DNA of 64,000 bases, taken from NCBI GenBank assembly GCA_018402345.1, contig JAGYIV010000008.1:1-64000 (forward strand), given 5' to 3'. Each line of letters starts with the position of its first letter. Position 1 is the first letter of the stretch. This stretch comes from Terrimicrobiaceae bacterium. GTDB lineage: Bacteria; Verrucomicrobiota; Verrucomicrobiia; Chthoniobacterales; Terrimicrobiaceae. Position numbers and translations under genes: made by a program. Shown here piece after piece: positions 24,847 through 34,249 of this stretch. The notes under the pieces were generated by a model. It did no database searches. It was given only the letters and a program-made list of their open reading frames with translations, and was not told the DNA's origin.

Positions 24847-27800
24847 ATGTCATTCGTCCATTTGCACTGCCACTCGGAGTTCTCACTGCTCGACGGAGCG
24901 ATCCGCCCGGCCGAACTCGTGGCAAAGGCTAAGGCCCTCGGCATGCCTGCCGTAGCGGTCACGGACCATGGAAACCTCCACGCGGCGGTCCCTTTTTACC
25001 AAGCGGCCGAAAAGGCGGGCGTGAAGCCGATTATCGGGTGCGAAGTCTATGTCGCGCCGGGTTCGATGAGGGAGCGCGGCGGATCGAACTCCAAGCCTTC
25101 CACATTCCATCTCACCCTGCTGGCATCGAACGAGACGGGCTACCACAACCTCGTCAAACTCGTCACCGCCGCACACCTCGAGGGCTTCTACTACAAGCCG
25201 CGCGTGGACCGCGACCTGCTTGCCGCCCATGCGGAGGGCCTCATCGCCCTCAGCGGCTGCGTCAAGGGCGAGGTGCCGCGTCTCGTCGCCGCGGGGGACC
25301 ATGCCGGCGCGATGGCCGCCGCAGCAGCCCACCGGGATATCTTCGGCGCGAAAAATTACTTCATCGAAATGCACAACCACGGGCTCGACACCCAACTGCG
25401 CATCAACCCCGGCCTCCTCGAGATTTCCAAGAAACTGGGCATCGGCCCTGTGGCGGCAAACGATGTCCATTTCCTTGAAAAATCCCACCACGAGGCCCAC
25501 GACGTGCTCGTTTGCATCGGCACCGGCGCGATGCTGGTCGATGAGAAACGCCTCCGCTACAGCCCGGAACTCTGGTTCAAGTCGGCCGAGGAAATGCGGG
25601 CTCTTTTCTCTGAACTTCCCGAAGCCTGCGACAACACCCTCCGCATCGCAGAGCGCTGCAGCTTCAACATGGAATTCGGCGTGCCGAAATACCCGAACTT
25701 CGATTCTCCCGACTCCCGCACACGCAGCCAGTATCTCCACGACCTCTGCTACGAGGGCCTCCGCCAGCGGTTCGGGGAACGCGCCGGCTCGGACACGGAA
25801 CTCTCGACCCGCCTGGATTACGAACTCTCGGTGATCGAAAAAACCGGCTTCGTCAGCTACTTCCTCATCGTCTGGGATTTCATCAAGCACGCGAAAGACA
25901 GGGGTATCCCCGTGGGCCCCGGCCGTGGTTCCGCCGCCGGCTCGCTCATCGCCTACGTGCTGGGCATCACGGATATCGACCCGCTCCGCTACGGCCTCAT
26001 CTTCGAGCGCTTTCTTAATCCCGAACGCGTCAGCCCGCCGGATATCGACGTCGATTTCTGCATGGAGCGCCGCGGCGAGGTCATCGACTACGTTCGGCAA
26101 AAATACGGCGAGCGTGCGGTGTCACAGATCATCACCTTCGGCACGCTCGGCGCGAAGAGCGTGGTGCGCGACGTGGGCCGCGTCATGGGCTGGAGCTACA
26201 CGGACGGCGACCGCGTGGCGAAAATGATCCCAAACGAACTCAACATCACCCTCACCTCCGCCCGCGAAAAAAACCCCGAACTCGCCGCCGCAATCGAGAA
26301 CGAGGATGCCGTGCGCCAACTCTGGGAGCAGGCCACCGTGCTCGAGGGCCTCAGCCGAAACACCGGCATCCACGCGGCGGGCGTCGTGATTGGCGACCGT
26401 CCACTGGACGAATTCATCCCCCTCTGCCGGGGCAAGGAAAACGAGGTGGTGACCCAATACGCCATGGGCCCCCTCACCGATCTGGGCATGTTAAAGATGG
26501 ACTTCCTGGGCCTGCGCACCCTCACGATCATGCAGGAGGCCGTGCGACTCATCCATGCGTCGAATCCCGGCTTCGATATCGCGGCGATTCCCACTGACGA
26601 CCGCGCGGCGTTCGACATCTACAACCGCGGCGAGACACTGGGCGTGTTCCAGATGGAAAGCGGGGGCATCACAAATTGCTGCAAACGCTTCGATGTCGGC
26701 TCGATCGAGGACATCATCGCCATCGGCGCGCTCTACCGCCCAGGCCCGATGCAGTTCATCGACGATTACATCGAGCGCAAGAAGGGCCTGAAGAAAGTCG
26801 AATACCTCCACCCGCTTCTGGAACAGGTCTGCGCCGAGACCCACGGTATCATCGTCTATCAAGAACAGGTCCAGTTGGCCGCAAGCGTGTTGGCGGGCTA
26901 CTCGCTGGGCGACGCGGACCTCCTCCGCCGCGCCATGGGAAAAAAGGATGCGAAAAAAATGGAACTCGAGCGGGAACGCTTCGTTGCCGGTTGCGGCACG
27001 AAACACAACATCCCTCCGAAGGTTGCCGACGCCATCTTCGGCTTCATCGCGAAATTCGCCGAATACGGCTTCAACAAGTCCCACAGCGCGGCCTATGGGT
27101 GGATCTCCTACCAGACAGCTTATCTCAAGGCGCACTACCCTCGGGAGTTCATGTCCGCGATGCTCACCTACGATGCCAGCACCACCGACCGCCTCGCCGA
27201 GGTCATCGGTGAGTGCCGCCGCATGGACATCCCGATCCTCCCGCCGGCCATCAACACAAGCATACTGAAATTTTCGCCGGATCACGAGGGCCCAGGCATC
27301 CGCTTCGGCCTCGCCTCGATCAAAAATGTGGGCTCGGGCGCCATGGAAGCGGCGGTGAAGGAACGAGAACGCGGCGGCTCCTACTCATCGCTGGAAGACT
27401 TCTGCTCGCGCTTGGACTCACGCACCGTGAACAGGAAAATCCTCGAGAGCCTTGTGAAATGCGGCACGTTCGACGAATTCGGATCCAACCGCGCGGCACT
27501 CTTCGCCACGATCGACCCCGCGCTCTCGGCGGCGGCCTCACACCAACGCGACCGCGCCAGCGGCCAAGGATCGCTTTTCGGCGACCTCGCTATGGAACCC
27601 GCGGCAGCATCCCCCACGGCACCCACTGTCGAACCCTGGAGCCAACTGGACACCCTCCGCAACGAAAAGGAACTCCTCGGCTACTACGTGAGCGGCCATC
27701 CACTTGACTCCTACGCGGGCCACTTCGACTCGGGAAAATACCAGACCATCGCCGAGACGCTCAAATCCTCAGAACAAGGCACCTTCAAACTCGCCGGACT

Positions 27801-28257
27801 GGTCTCGGGAGTGGAAAAGAAGTTCTCGCGCAAGGACGGAAAGCCCTTCGGCATCATCGTTCTCGAGGACTTCACAGGATCCCTCGAAATTACGGCATGG
27901 GACGAGTCGTTCGCGAAAAATGCCGCCCTCCTCGTGCCCGGCGCGGCGGTGGCGATCAATGCCCGCATCACCCGCAAGGACGAGGCCGTGCGCGCCACCG
28001 CGGGTGCAATCGCCGCACTCAAGCCCAAAAGCTCCGTGCGCCCGGCACGCATCCGATTGGAACGGCAGCGCCTCGACGAATCCTCACTCGACACGATCTT
28101 TGAAATCGTGGCGAACAACCCCGGCAAGCGCCCGCTTGTCTTGGAATTCGTCATGCCCGGCGGACGCTGCATCGAGCTCGCGGCTGGCGACAACTTCCGC
28201 GTGGCCGACGAGCGCACCCTCGCCGCCGCCCTCGCGGGATTCTCACCCGCCGCATGA
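24847..28257 (+). CDS. dnaE: DNA polymerase III alpha subunit
   Basis: 1136 residues from ATG 24847, chosen because it begins directly with the PHP domain (MSFVHLHCHSEFSLLDG); an extension to 24748 would overlap the divergent gene. The palm-domain catalytic acids are present (PPDIDVDFCMERR), as are GPGRGSAAGSL and the helix-hairpin-helix and OB regions (FKLAGLVSGVEKKFSRKDG near residue 985). It is the replicative polymerase catalytic subunit. PHP metal ligands HLHCHSE and VTDHGN are intact, so proofreading-like activity is possible. The stop overlaps the next gene by four bases. Confidence 0.97.
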   Translation: MSFVHLHCHSEFSLLDGAIRPAELVAKAKALGMPAVAVTDHGNLHAAVPFYQAAEKAGVKPIIGCEVYVAPGSMRERGGSNSKPSTFHLTLLASNETGYHNLVKLVTAAHLEGFYYKPRVDRDLLAAHAEGLIALSGCVKGEVPRLVAAGDHAGAMAAAAAHRDIFGAKNYFIEMHNHGLDTQLRINPGLLEISKKLGIGPVAANDVHFLEKSHHEAHDVLVCIGTGAMLVDEKRLRYSPELWFKSAEEMRALFSELPEACDNTLRIAERCSFNMEFGVPKYPNFDSPDSRTRSQYLHDLCYEGLRQRFGERAGSDTELSTRLDYELSVIEKTGFVSYFLIVWDFIKHAKDRGIPVGPGRGSAAGSLIAYVLGITDIDPLRYGLIFERFLNPERVSPPDIDVDFCMERRGEVIDYVRQKYGERAVSQIITFGTLGAKSVVRDVGRVMGWSYTDGDRVAKMIPNELNITLTSAREKNPELAAAIENEDAVRQLWEQATVLEGLSRNTGIHAAGVVIGDRPLDEFIPLCRGKENEVVTQYAMGPLTDLGMLKMDFLGLRTLTIMQEAVRLIHASNPGFDIAAIPTDDRAAFDIYNRGETLGVFQMESGGITNCCKRFDVGSIEDIIAIGALYRPGPMQFIDDYIERKKGLKKVEYLHPLLEQVCAETHGIIVYQEQVQLAASVLAGYSLGDADLLRRAMGKKDAKKMELERERFVAGCGTKHNIPPKVADAIFGFIAKFAEYGFNKSHSAAYGWISYQTAYLKAHYPREFMSAMLTYDASTTDRLAEVIGECRRMDIPILPPAINTSILKFSPDHEGPGIRFGLASIKNVGSGAMEAAVKERERGGSYSSLEDFCSRLDSRTVNRKILESLVKCGTFDEFGSNRAALFATIDPALSAAASHQRDRASGQGSLFGDLAMEPAAASPTAPTVEPWSQLDTLRNEKELLGYYVSGHPLDSYAGHFDSGKYQTIAETLKSSEQGTFKLAGLVSGVEKKFSRKDGKPFGIIVLEDFTGSLEITAWDESFAKNAALLVPGAAVAINARITRKDEAVRATAGAIAALKPKSSVRPARIRLERQRLDESSLDTIFEIVANNPGKRPLVLEFVMPGGRCIELAAGDNFRVADERTLAAALAGFSPAA

Positions 28258-29687
28258 ATGCGGCCCGCACCGCGCGATGGCTTCTGGCATCCGCAGGCGC
28301 GGCATTCTGGCTTTTCACACTCTTGGCGGATCCTCCGGCGGAGCTACCGCTTGCGGGCTGGCGCACACTCGGAGTGGCGGTGCTCATGGGCTGTTCTTGG
28401 ATCTCCGAGATTCTTCCGTTCGCGGTCACGGCGCTTTTTCCCGTTGTTCTCCTCCCCGCCTCGGGCGTGGCCTCGATCCAATCCGCCACCGCCCCCTTTG
28501 CGAATCCGGTGATTTTTCTCTTTCTCGGTGGAATCTTCATCGCCATCGCCATGGAGCGCACCGGCCTGCACCGCCGGATCGCCCTCGGCATCATCTCCTG
28601 CGCGGGCGTGCGCAAACGGGCGGTCATCGGCGGATTCCTCGTCGCCTCGGGATTTCTCTCCATGTGGGTCAACAACACCGCGGTGGCGGTGATGATGCTT
28701 CCGATCGGCCTCTCTGTTCTTGCCTTGTTCCACATGGAGGAAGAGCGCCCCTTCGCCTGCGCGCTTCTCCTCGCTATCGCCTATGGCGCGAACATCGGCG
28801 GTATGGCTACTCTCGTCGGCACCCCTCCGAACGCGATTCTTGCGGGGTTCATGGAAGAAACCCACGGCATCGAAATCGGCTTCACCGGCTGGCTCCTCAT
28901 GGCGGGCCCGCTTTCCCTTCTGCTCCTTGCCGGCTGCTGGATTTACCTCACGCGCCTGGGATTCGACATCGGAACAGGCGAACTCCCCGGCGGACGCGAC
29001 TTGATCGCCTCGGAATCCCTCAGCATCGGCACGATGAAACCCTCCGAATTCCGTGTGGCCATCGTCTTTGCCGTTACTGCGCTACTGTGGATTCTGCGCG
29101 GCGCGTTGTCGGATATCGCCCCGTGGCTCACGGACCCCGGCATCGCGATGAGCGGAGGCCTTCTGCTGTTTCTCCTTCCCGAAGGCAAAGTGGACTCGCC
29201 AAGAATCCTTGATCTTCACGCGTTCAAGAAAGCCCCTTGGGATGTGCTGATCCTCATTGGCGGCGGCCTGAGCCTGGCCCAAGCCATCCAATCCACCGGG
29301 GTCGCGGCATGGATCGGCTCTCTGGCATCCCACCTCGGTATGCTGCCGATGCCACTTGTCATCGGCACCGTCACCCTTCTGATCGTGTGGCTCACGGAAA
29401 TCACCAGCAACTCCGCGACCACATCGACATTCCTTCCCATCGCCGCCTCGCTCGCCATCGGCCTTGGAGAAAATCCCCTCTTCCTCGGCGCGGCAGTGGC
29501 TCTCGCGAGCAGTTGCGCCTTCATGATGCCGGTCGCCACTCCTCCGAATGCCATCGTCTTCGGCAGCGGCAGGATTCCCCTTGCGAAAATGATGCGCACT
29601 GGCGTGGCATTGAACTTCCTCGCTTGGCTCATTGTCACAAGCTGGCTTGTTTGGATAGCACCACACCTGCCAGGGCTCGCCTTTTGA
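28254..29687 (+). CDS. SLC13 (DASS) family anion:sodium symporter
   Basis: 477 residues with about 11 membrane segments. The two sodium-binding SNT-type motifs are visible as MWVNNTAVAVMM near residue 145 and TEITSNSATTSTFLP near residue 390, with the PPNA turns GTPPNAILAG and VATPPNAIVFG that mark this family. It would import di- or tricarboxylates, phosphate or sulfate with Na+. The start overlaps the dnaE stop by four bases (ATGA at 28254-28257), so the two may be cotranscribed despite unrelated roles. Substrate not decidable from sequence. Confidence 0.9.
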   Translation: MNAARTARWLLASAGAAFWLFTLLADPPAELPLAGWRTLGVAVLMGCSWISEILPFAVTALFPVVLLPASGVASIQSATAPFANPVIFLFLGGIFIAIAMERTGLHRRIALGIISCAGVRKRAVIGGFLVASGFLSMWVNNTAVAVMMLPIGLSVLALFHMEEERPFACALLLAIAYGANIGGMATLVGTPPNAILAGFMEETHGIEIGFTGWLLMAGPLSLLLLAGCWIYLTRLGFDIGTGELPGGRDLIASESLSIGTMKPSEFRVAIVFAVTALLWILRGALSDIAPWLTDPGIAMSGGLLLFLLPEGKVDSPRILDLHAFKKAPWDVLILIGGGLSLAQAIQSTGVAAWIGSLASHLGMLPMPLVIGTVTLLIVWLTEITSNSATTSTFLPIAASLAIGLGENPLFLGAAVALASSCAFMMPVATPPNAIVFGSGRIPLAKMMRTGVALNFLAWLIVTSWLVWIAPHLPGLAF

Positions 29688-29719
29688 CCGGCGGGCGGGT
29701 CTGGAACACCCTTAAAAAA

Positions 29720-29890
29720 TCAAGGCGTGCCCTGCATGGCCGCGCCCATCGCACCCGCGCCTTCCCACGCCTGCGGTCGGTTCCAAGGCAGGGAACTTTC
29801 GTTGTGGGATCCATGGGATGTCCCCTCAGTGGCGCAACCGCCGAGCAACAAAACCGCCGCAATGATCAAAAGAAGGCTACAATTTTTCAT
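29720..29890 (-). CDS. 56-residue lipoprotein
   Basis: Reads MKNCSLLLIIAAVLLLGGC, a compact signal with lipobox LGGC, then ATEGTSHGSHNESSLPWNRP, and continues to WEGAGAMGAAMQGTP. The mature part is only about 37 residues. The ATG overlaps the last 14 bases of the upstream coiled-coil gene in another frame. The Pro-Trp-Asn-Arg-Pro-Gln-x-Trp-Glu-Gly segment resembles short lipoproteins I recall from other Verrucomicrobia, but this is memory only. Its length, lipobox and tight coupling support a real gene. Function unknown. Confidence 0.75.
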   Translation of the reverse strand: MKNCSLLLIIAAVLLLGGCATEGTSHGSHNESSLPWNRPQAWEGAGAMGAAMQGTP

Positions 29891-30665
29891 TGGGGTAGAT
29901 GACTTGGTCTCCGGGCTGAATGGTTAATCCCGGAGCAATGCTCGCTGGAATGATATCCGCAATCGACGATGCGGGCTCGACCGAGGTGATTCGCACCCGA
30001 CCGATCGCCGTGCCGCCACGTTTGACGAGCAACTCGGCGTTTGTCAGCACACCTTTCTTGTCTCCGACATCAAGCACCACGAAGTTCCAAGCTTGGTTCA
30101 CCGCGAGGATTCTTCCCGAAAGGTTCTTCATCGAGGTTTTCATGACCTTCTCGTCCACGCGCTGCTGGAGATCGTTGACCCTGCCCTGCAACGTAGAGAC
30201 CTGGTCGAGAAGCCTCCCCTTTTCCTCCTCGAGCTTGGCGAGCTTGTCAGTGTCGTCGGCGGGAGTCTCTGTGGCCGCTTCCTTCGCGGCGAGGGTCTCC
30301 TTCAACGTCTCGATTTCCTTGGTCTGCGTGTCGGCGGTTTCTTTCTGGGAGGCAATCTCAGCCTCCCTGGCCGCCAGCTTCTCGTTGAGATCGGACACCT
30401 TGGTTTTTTCCACGGCGATCTCGGATTTCAGCTTTTCCTCATCGGAAGTCATCGTGGCGATCTTGCCGTTCAAGTCCGATACGTTTTTCTGGAAGTCGGT
30501 ATTCGACTTGGATGATTGCTCCAAGGTTGTCTTGGTCTGCGCGAGTTGCGTCTCTGTGTCACCAAGTCGACCCTTCAGGTCGCCAAGTTTTTGGAAATTC
30601 AGAAAGCCGATGCCAGCAGTTGCCAGTCCAAAGACAATGCTGAGAATAAGTGTGATCTTTGCCAT
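29877..30665 (-). CDS. Membrane-anchored coiled-coil protein
   Basis: 262 residues: a single helix at residues 4-22 (ITLILSIVFGLATAGIGFL), a long charged coiled coil (about 25-185), and a small C-terminal beta domain (LSGRILAVNQAWNFVVLDVG, then VIYPNEK). The last part looks like a small SH3-like or beta-barrel fold often found at the end of envelope coiled-coil proteins. It is followed at once by the small lipoprotein gene in a 14-bp overlap, so the two may form an envelope pair. I do not recognise a named family. Confidence 0.75.
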   Translation of the reverse strand: MAKITLILSIVFGLATAGIGFLNFQKLGDLKGRLGDTETQLAQTKTTLEQSSKSNTDFQKNVSDLNGKIATMTSDEEKLKSEIAVEKTKVSDLNEKLAAREAEIASQKETADTQTKEIETLKETLAAKEAATETPADDTDKLAKLEEEKGRLLDQVSTLQGRVNDLQQRVDEKVMKTSMKNLSGRILAVNQAWNFVVLDVGDKKGVLTNAELLVKRGGTAIGRVRITSVEPASSIADIIPASIAPGLTIQPGDQVIYPNEKL

Positions 30666-30889
30666 TTACGGAGGGGCTGGGTGCGGGCGGTTTTAGTGTC
30701 GCCACCCCTGTGGATCAAGGAGGAAATCCAAAAATTGCGATTCCTTGCCCGTGACAGCGCAGCGCGTCTCCAATTGCAGGCGCGCATTGGCAAGTGGGGA
30801 AAATGCTTACCCCCTTAAAAATGGATTCAAATTCCACAGCCGAAAACGGCCTCTGTCCGGACATCACAAAAAATCGCGGGATTGCGGCA

Positions 30890-31918
30890 TTATCCTCGGG
30901 CCACTTCCGCGGTGATTTTCAAATCCGGGCCCACGCGCTTGTAGACTGTATTGATCAATCGCACGCCCGAGATGTTGTCTTTGGCACCAATGCCTCCCAC
31001 GGCAGGAACAGGCCCGCCGGTCAGAATTGGCGCCACATAAAACACAATCCGGTCAACCAAGCTTTGATCAAACGCCGCACCCAGCGTGCGCCCGCCTCCT
31101 TCGATCAACACATGCTCTACGCCGCGACGGCCGAGATCTTTCAACACCCTCCCGAGCGACTTCCCCCGATAGACAAGCGTCCGGTCGCGTTCCTCATCGG
31201 CGAGCAGTAAACACTTTGGATCAATCCTTCCAGAGCGGCTCCACACAACCCTCAGCGGCTGGCGAGCCACCAGCACTCCACGCACTGTCAACCTCGGATT
31301 GTCCACGCGCGCCGTGCCACCTCCGATCAAAATCGCCCCGCACTCGGCGCGAAGCCGCATCACATCACGCCGGGCGGCCTCCGAGGTGATCCAGCGCCTT
31401 CCCGGTGGCGAGGCGATCCGCCCATCCAAGGTCATGCCGCATTTCGCCGTGACATACGGCAGCCCCGTCCGAATCCACTTGTTCCAATATCGGTTCAACT
31501 CCTCGCACTCGGCTCCCAGCACACCGTGACCCACCGCGATTCCAGCGCGTTCGAGCACATCCTTTCCACGCCCGGCATGCTTTGGATTCGGATCCTGCGC
31601 ACCGTAAACAACCCGCGCGATACCGGCGGAAATGATCGCCTCCGTGCATGGCGGTGTCTTGCCGTGCGTGGAGCACGGTTCGAGCGTGACATAAAGCGTG
31701 GCACCTTTCGCCGAAGAAGCCGACGGCAGGTTTCTCAATGCCTCGATCTCCGCATGGGGACACCCAGCGGCCCGGTGCCAACCCTTGGCAAGAATTCCTC
31801 CCGCCCTCACCAGCACGGCTCCCACAGCGGGATTGGGTGCGGTTTTCCCCACCCCCTTGCGCGCCTCCGCAAGAGCCGCGCGCATCATTGCCTCGTCCAG
31901 TGAGCGGCGGACGGCCAT
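30890..31918 (-). CDS. ribD: Bifunctional riboflavin deaminase/reductase
   Basis: 342 residues. The N-terminal cytidine-deaminase-like domain has the zinc site CPHAEIEAL and LEPCSTHGKTPPC. The reductase domain starts near residue 150 (PYVTAKCGMTLDGRIA) and contains the GGGTARVDNP substrate loop and IEGGGRTLG. It carries out the deamination and NADPH reduction steps of riboflavin synthesis. No FMN riboswitch features were recognised in the flanks. The pseudouridine synthase stop lies 4 bases from the start, so the two are one operon. The other rib genes are not in the window. Confidence 0.93.
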   Translation of the reverse strand: MAVRRSLDEAMMRAALAEARKGVGKTAPNPAVGAVLVRAGGILAKGWHRAAGCPHAEIEALRNLPSASSAKGATLYVTLEPCSTHGKTPPCTEAIISAGIARVVYGAQDPNPKHAGRGKDVLERAGIAVGHGVLGAECEELNRYWNKWIRTGLPYVTAKCGMTLDGRIASPPGRRWITSEAARRDVMRLRAECGAILIGGGTARVDNPRLTVRGVLVARQPLRVVWSRSGRIDPKCLLLADEERDRTLVYRGKSLGRVLKDLGRRGVEHVLIEGGGRTLGAAFDQSLVDRIVFYVAPILTGGPVPAVGGIGAKDNISGVRLINTVYKRVGPDLKITAEVARG

Positions 31919-31922
31919 GGCA

Positions 31923-32660
31923 CTACCGTCTCTTGCTGCCAGCTCGCGGCTTGCGAGAGGTTGTCTTTTCAGGTGCCTGCCGCAGGAGTCCGAGCTCCTT
32001 CACCGTGAGCGGCCGCCACGTGCCGGGAGGCATGCGGTGGTCTTGCAACTTTCCGATACGAATCCTGCGCAAGCGCTCCACCTCGTAACCAAGATCGTAA
32101 AACATGAGCCGAATCTGCCTTTTGATTCCCTGCCGGAGCACGACGCTCAACTTTGTCGGCGTGATCGCACGCAAGCGCTCGAACCTTCCCTTCCCTCCCT
32201 CGATATGGATTCCCTTCAGCAATTTTTCGGCGTGTGACGGATCAAAACTCTTGTCCAATTCAACCTCGTATTCCTTTTCGATCCCGTGGCCGGGATGCGT
32301 CAATTCCTGCGCAAGCACCCCGTCATTGGTCATGAGCAACAACCCCTCGCTCTCCTTGTCCAGTCGCCCGACATGGAACAGTGAGGCATGGCCGTCTGGA
32401 AGCAGATCGTAGACCGTGCGGCGTCCACGCTCGTCCGATCTCGTGACCACATAGCCACGGGGTTTGTTGCAAAGGATCGTGAGCGGCGGAGCAACGCGTG
32501 TAGGCCGCCCATCCACTCGCACATCGTCTCCCTCGGCGACATGCGTGGCCAGATTGGTGGTCTTGTGGCCGTTGATCACCACATGCCCACCGGAAATGAG
32601 TTGCTCACAGGACCGGCGGGAGCCGAACCCGGCAGCGGCCAGAAAACGATTCAGCCGCAT
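31923..32660 (-). CDS. rRNA pseudouridine synthase (RsuA/RluB family)
   Basis: 245 residues from ATG 32660, which begins the S4 RNA-binding domain (MRLNRFLAAAGFGSRRSCEQ). The catalytic Asp is in HVGRLDKESEGLLLMTND, and IKRQIRLMFYDLGYEVERL is the family's C-terminal motif. It isomerises a uridine in rRNA (23S if RluB-like, 16S if RsuA-like; the C-terminal KELGLLRQ and basic tail favour neither). An upstream in-frame extension overlaps the small basic protein gene and is rejected. It sits between the small basic protein and ribD. Confidence 0.88.
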   Translation of the reverse strand: MRLNRFLAAAGFGSRRSCEQLISGGHVVINGHKTTNLATHVAEGDDVRVDGRPTRVAPPLTILCNKPRGYVVTRSDERGRRTVYDLLPDGHASLFHVGRLDKESEGLLLMTNDGVLAQELTHPGHGIEKEYEVELDKSFDPSHAEKLLKGIHIEGGKGRFERLRAITPTKLSVVLRQGIKRQIRLMFYDLGYEVERLRRIRIGKLQDHRMPPGTWRPLTVKELGLLRQAPEKTTSRKPRAGSKRR

Positions 32661-32676
32661 TGGGCGAATGCCGGGG

Positions 32677-32832
32677 CTATTCCTCCGGCTTGGTTTTCGG
32701 AAGGCCGAGCACTCGCTGCCCCTCCTTGAATTGTCCCCTCTTGCGAAGGAGATCGACGCGCTCAAAGCGCTTCAACACACTGCGTTTGGCTTTAATGGCC
32801 CCTTGGCCTTTCAGACTTGGATGCTGGCTCAT
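32677..32832 (-). CDS. Small basic protein, PVC-specific family
   Basis: A 51-residue protein starting MSQHPSLKGQGAIKAK and ending VLGLPKTKPEE, with the conserved middle VLKRFERVDLLRKRGQ. This pattern matches the small basic protein family (TIGR04137) described from Verrucomicrobia, Chlamydiae and relatives; the identification is from memory. Twelve or more Lys/Arg among 51 residues suggest binding to ribosome or RNA. It lies 16 bases upstream of the pseudouridine synthase gene, fitting an RNA-related role. It is below the usual length cutoff of gene finders. Confidence 0.85.
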   Translation of the reverse strand: MSQHPSLKGQGAIKAKRSVLKRFERVDLLRKRGQFKEGQRVLGLPKTKPEE

Positions 32833-32913
32833 GATTTTTGGAAAAGGGCGGTTAGACTTATCGTATCACTTCAAGATTGCAATCGGATTCTTTGAAAAAT
32901 CAACGCGCGACTC

Positions 32914-33333
32914 TTATTTCTTCAACGCATCACGGATTTCCTCGAGGAGCACCTCGGAGCGCGAAGGCGCAGGGGGCGCCTCGGCGGGCTTCTCTTCGGC
33001 CCGCTTGAGCTTGTTTACCACCTTCACCAAGGCAAACACACAGGCGGCGACTATCAAAAACTCGATCACCGTGTTCACGAACATCCCGTAGCCAATCACT
33101 GGCGCTCCGGCCTCTTTGGCCTTGGCAAGCGTCTCGTAATCGATTCCATCGAGCGAAATAAACAGGGTGCTGAAATTCACGCCCTTCAAAAGCGCCCCGA
33201 TCGGCGGCATGATCACTTCCGCCACCAGGCTGTTCACAACTTTTCCAAAGGCGGCACCGATAATCACACCCACCGCCAAATCCACCACGTTTCCGCGTGA
33301 GATGAATTCCCGAAATTCCTGAGCAATCTTCAT
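32914..33333 (-). CDS. mscL: Large-conductance mechanosensitive channel
   Basis: 139 residues, the standard MscL length. Both membrane helices are clear: VVDLAVGVIIGAAFGKVVNS near the N-terminus and FVNTVIEFLIVAACVFALVK near residue 95. The N-terminal EFREFISRGNV amphipathic segment and C-terminal charged bundle (EVLLEEIRDALKK) are present. It opens under membrane tension to release solutes during hypo-osmotic shock. It lies 81 bp upstream of the small basic protein gene on the same strand. Confidence 0.95.
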   Translation of the reverse strand: MKIAQEFREFISRGNVVDLAVGVIIGAAFGKVVNSLVAEVIMPPIGALLKGVNFSTLFISLDGIDYETLAKAKEAGAPVIGYGMFVNTVIEFLIVAACVFALVKVVNKLKRAEEKPAEAPPAPSRSEVLLEEIRDALKK

Positions 33334-33406
33334 TGGCGAATATCAAACCGATCGCACCGGGCTTGTCGAAAAAAATCTCTCAGGGGGCAAAAAAACTCTC
33401 AAGGGT

Positions 33407-33814
33407 CTATGCCCAGTCCTGCAATCGAGCAGTGGGCTCCTCCTGTGTGTAGGTGGTTTTGGAAATGTGTCGCATTTGGCGAATTCTCACCCTCGCGGCG
33501 TTCATCTCCTGAAGTTCGTTCTTCAATTCCTCCACCCCGCGATCCACCTCCATGCGGTTCGCCTCCCGTAGTGCGTCCGCCTCGGCCAAGCGCTTCGCCA
33601 ACACCGCCGCAGTGGCATCGGGCAAACCCAACGTCGGCATCATCTCCTCGATCGCCCGAATCAAATCCCCCTGCTGCGGCAGAATCTCCAGCAAGCTCGC
33701 CGTGTCCTTGTTGCGAATAAAAAAAACCTCCAAGCGGAGGTTTTTTTCATAGGTGGCCAGCAGGTTTTCCAATCGCGCCGGTAATGGCGCCACCGCTGCC
33801 TTGCGGATCAGCAT
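33407..33814 (-). CDS. FliT/FlgN-like flagellar accessory protein (tentative)
   Basis: 135 residues, mostly helical and charged (LENLLATYEKNLRLEVFFIR, then LAKRLAEADALREANRMEVD). Starting at ATG 33814 it overlaps the fliS stop by 7 bases; a longer reading upstream runs through fliS and is rejected. In many flagellar operons a small helical export chaperone (FliT or FlgN) follows fliS, and length and composition fit, but I see no diagnostic motif. The call rests on position and helical content. Confidence 0.6.
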   Translation of the reverse strand: MLIRKAAVAPLPARLENLLATYEKNLRLEVFFIRNKDTASLLEILPQQGDLIRAIEEMMPTLGLPDATAAVLAKRLAEADALREANRMEVDRGVEELKNELQEMNAARVRIRQMRHISKTTYTQEEPTARLQDWA

Positions 33815-34245
33815 TTGGCACCAAGTCCCTGACCGGTTCCCACCGTGGCGCTTTCGGCCGAGACTTGAAGAAGCATCTGCGCCCATGCATCGCGGATATC
33901 CTGCAGCAATCCCGCCACCACCTTGATCTTCTCCACGTCTTTCTCGCGGTTCGCCAAATTCAGGTGATTTTGCATGAAATCATACAAACGGTAGAGATTC
34001 TCGGAAAATGCCCCCCCCTGCTCCATGTTCAAAGTCGCTTGCAACTCGGTGATGATCGCCTGCGTCCGCATGATATTGTTATGAATCGCTTCGTTGCGGC
34101 GGGCGAAATTTTCCTCATTGAATCCCAACTCCGCCGCCGCCAGAAATCGCAACGCCCCATCGTATAACATTAAGACCAGTTCCCCCGGACTCGCTGTTGT
34201 GGCCGCGGTTTTCCGGTAGATGCTAAGTGGGTTTTGCGATTTCAA
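33808..34245 (-). CDS. fliS: Flagellar export chaperone
   Basis: 145 residues, four-helix FliS fold. The conserved tip ASPGELVLMLYDGALRFL and NNIMRTQAIITELQATLN are intact, along with LYDFMQNHLNLAN. FliS caps flagellin in the cytoplasm before export. It lies 4 bases after the preceding gene's stop and 7 bases into the next, in the same operon as fliD. Flagellin itself is not in this cluster; a flagellin-like small protein is at 54060. Confidence 0.92.
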   Translation of the reverse strand: MKSQNPLSIYRKTAATTASPGELVLMLYDGALRFLAAAELGFNEENFARRNEAIHNNIMRTQAIITELQATLNMEQGGAFSENLYRLYDFMQNHLNLANREKDVEKIKVVAGLLQDIRDAWAQMLLQVSAESATVGTGQGLGAKC

Positions 34246-34249
34246 AACA

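Noticed and set aside
30666-30889. FMN riboswitch or a small gene next to ribD
   Set aside because: The stretch lies downstream of ribD, not upstream, and no conserved FMN-element stems or convincing small reading frame were seen.
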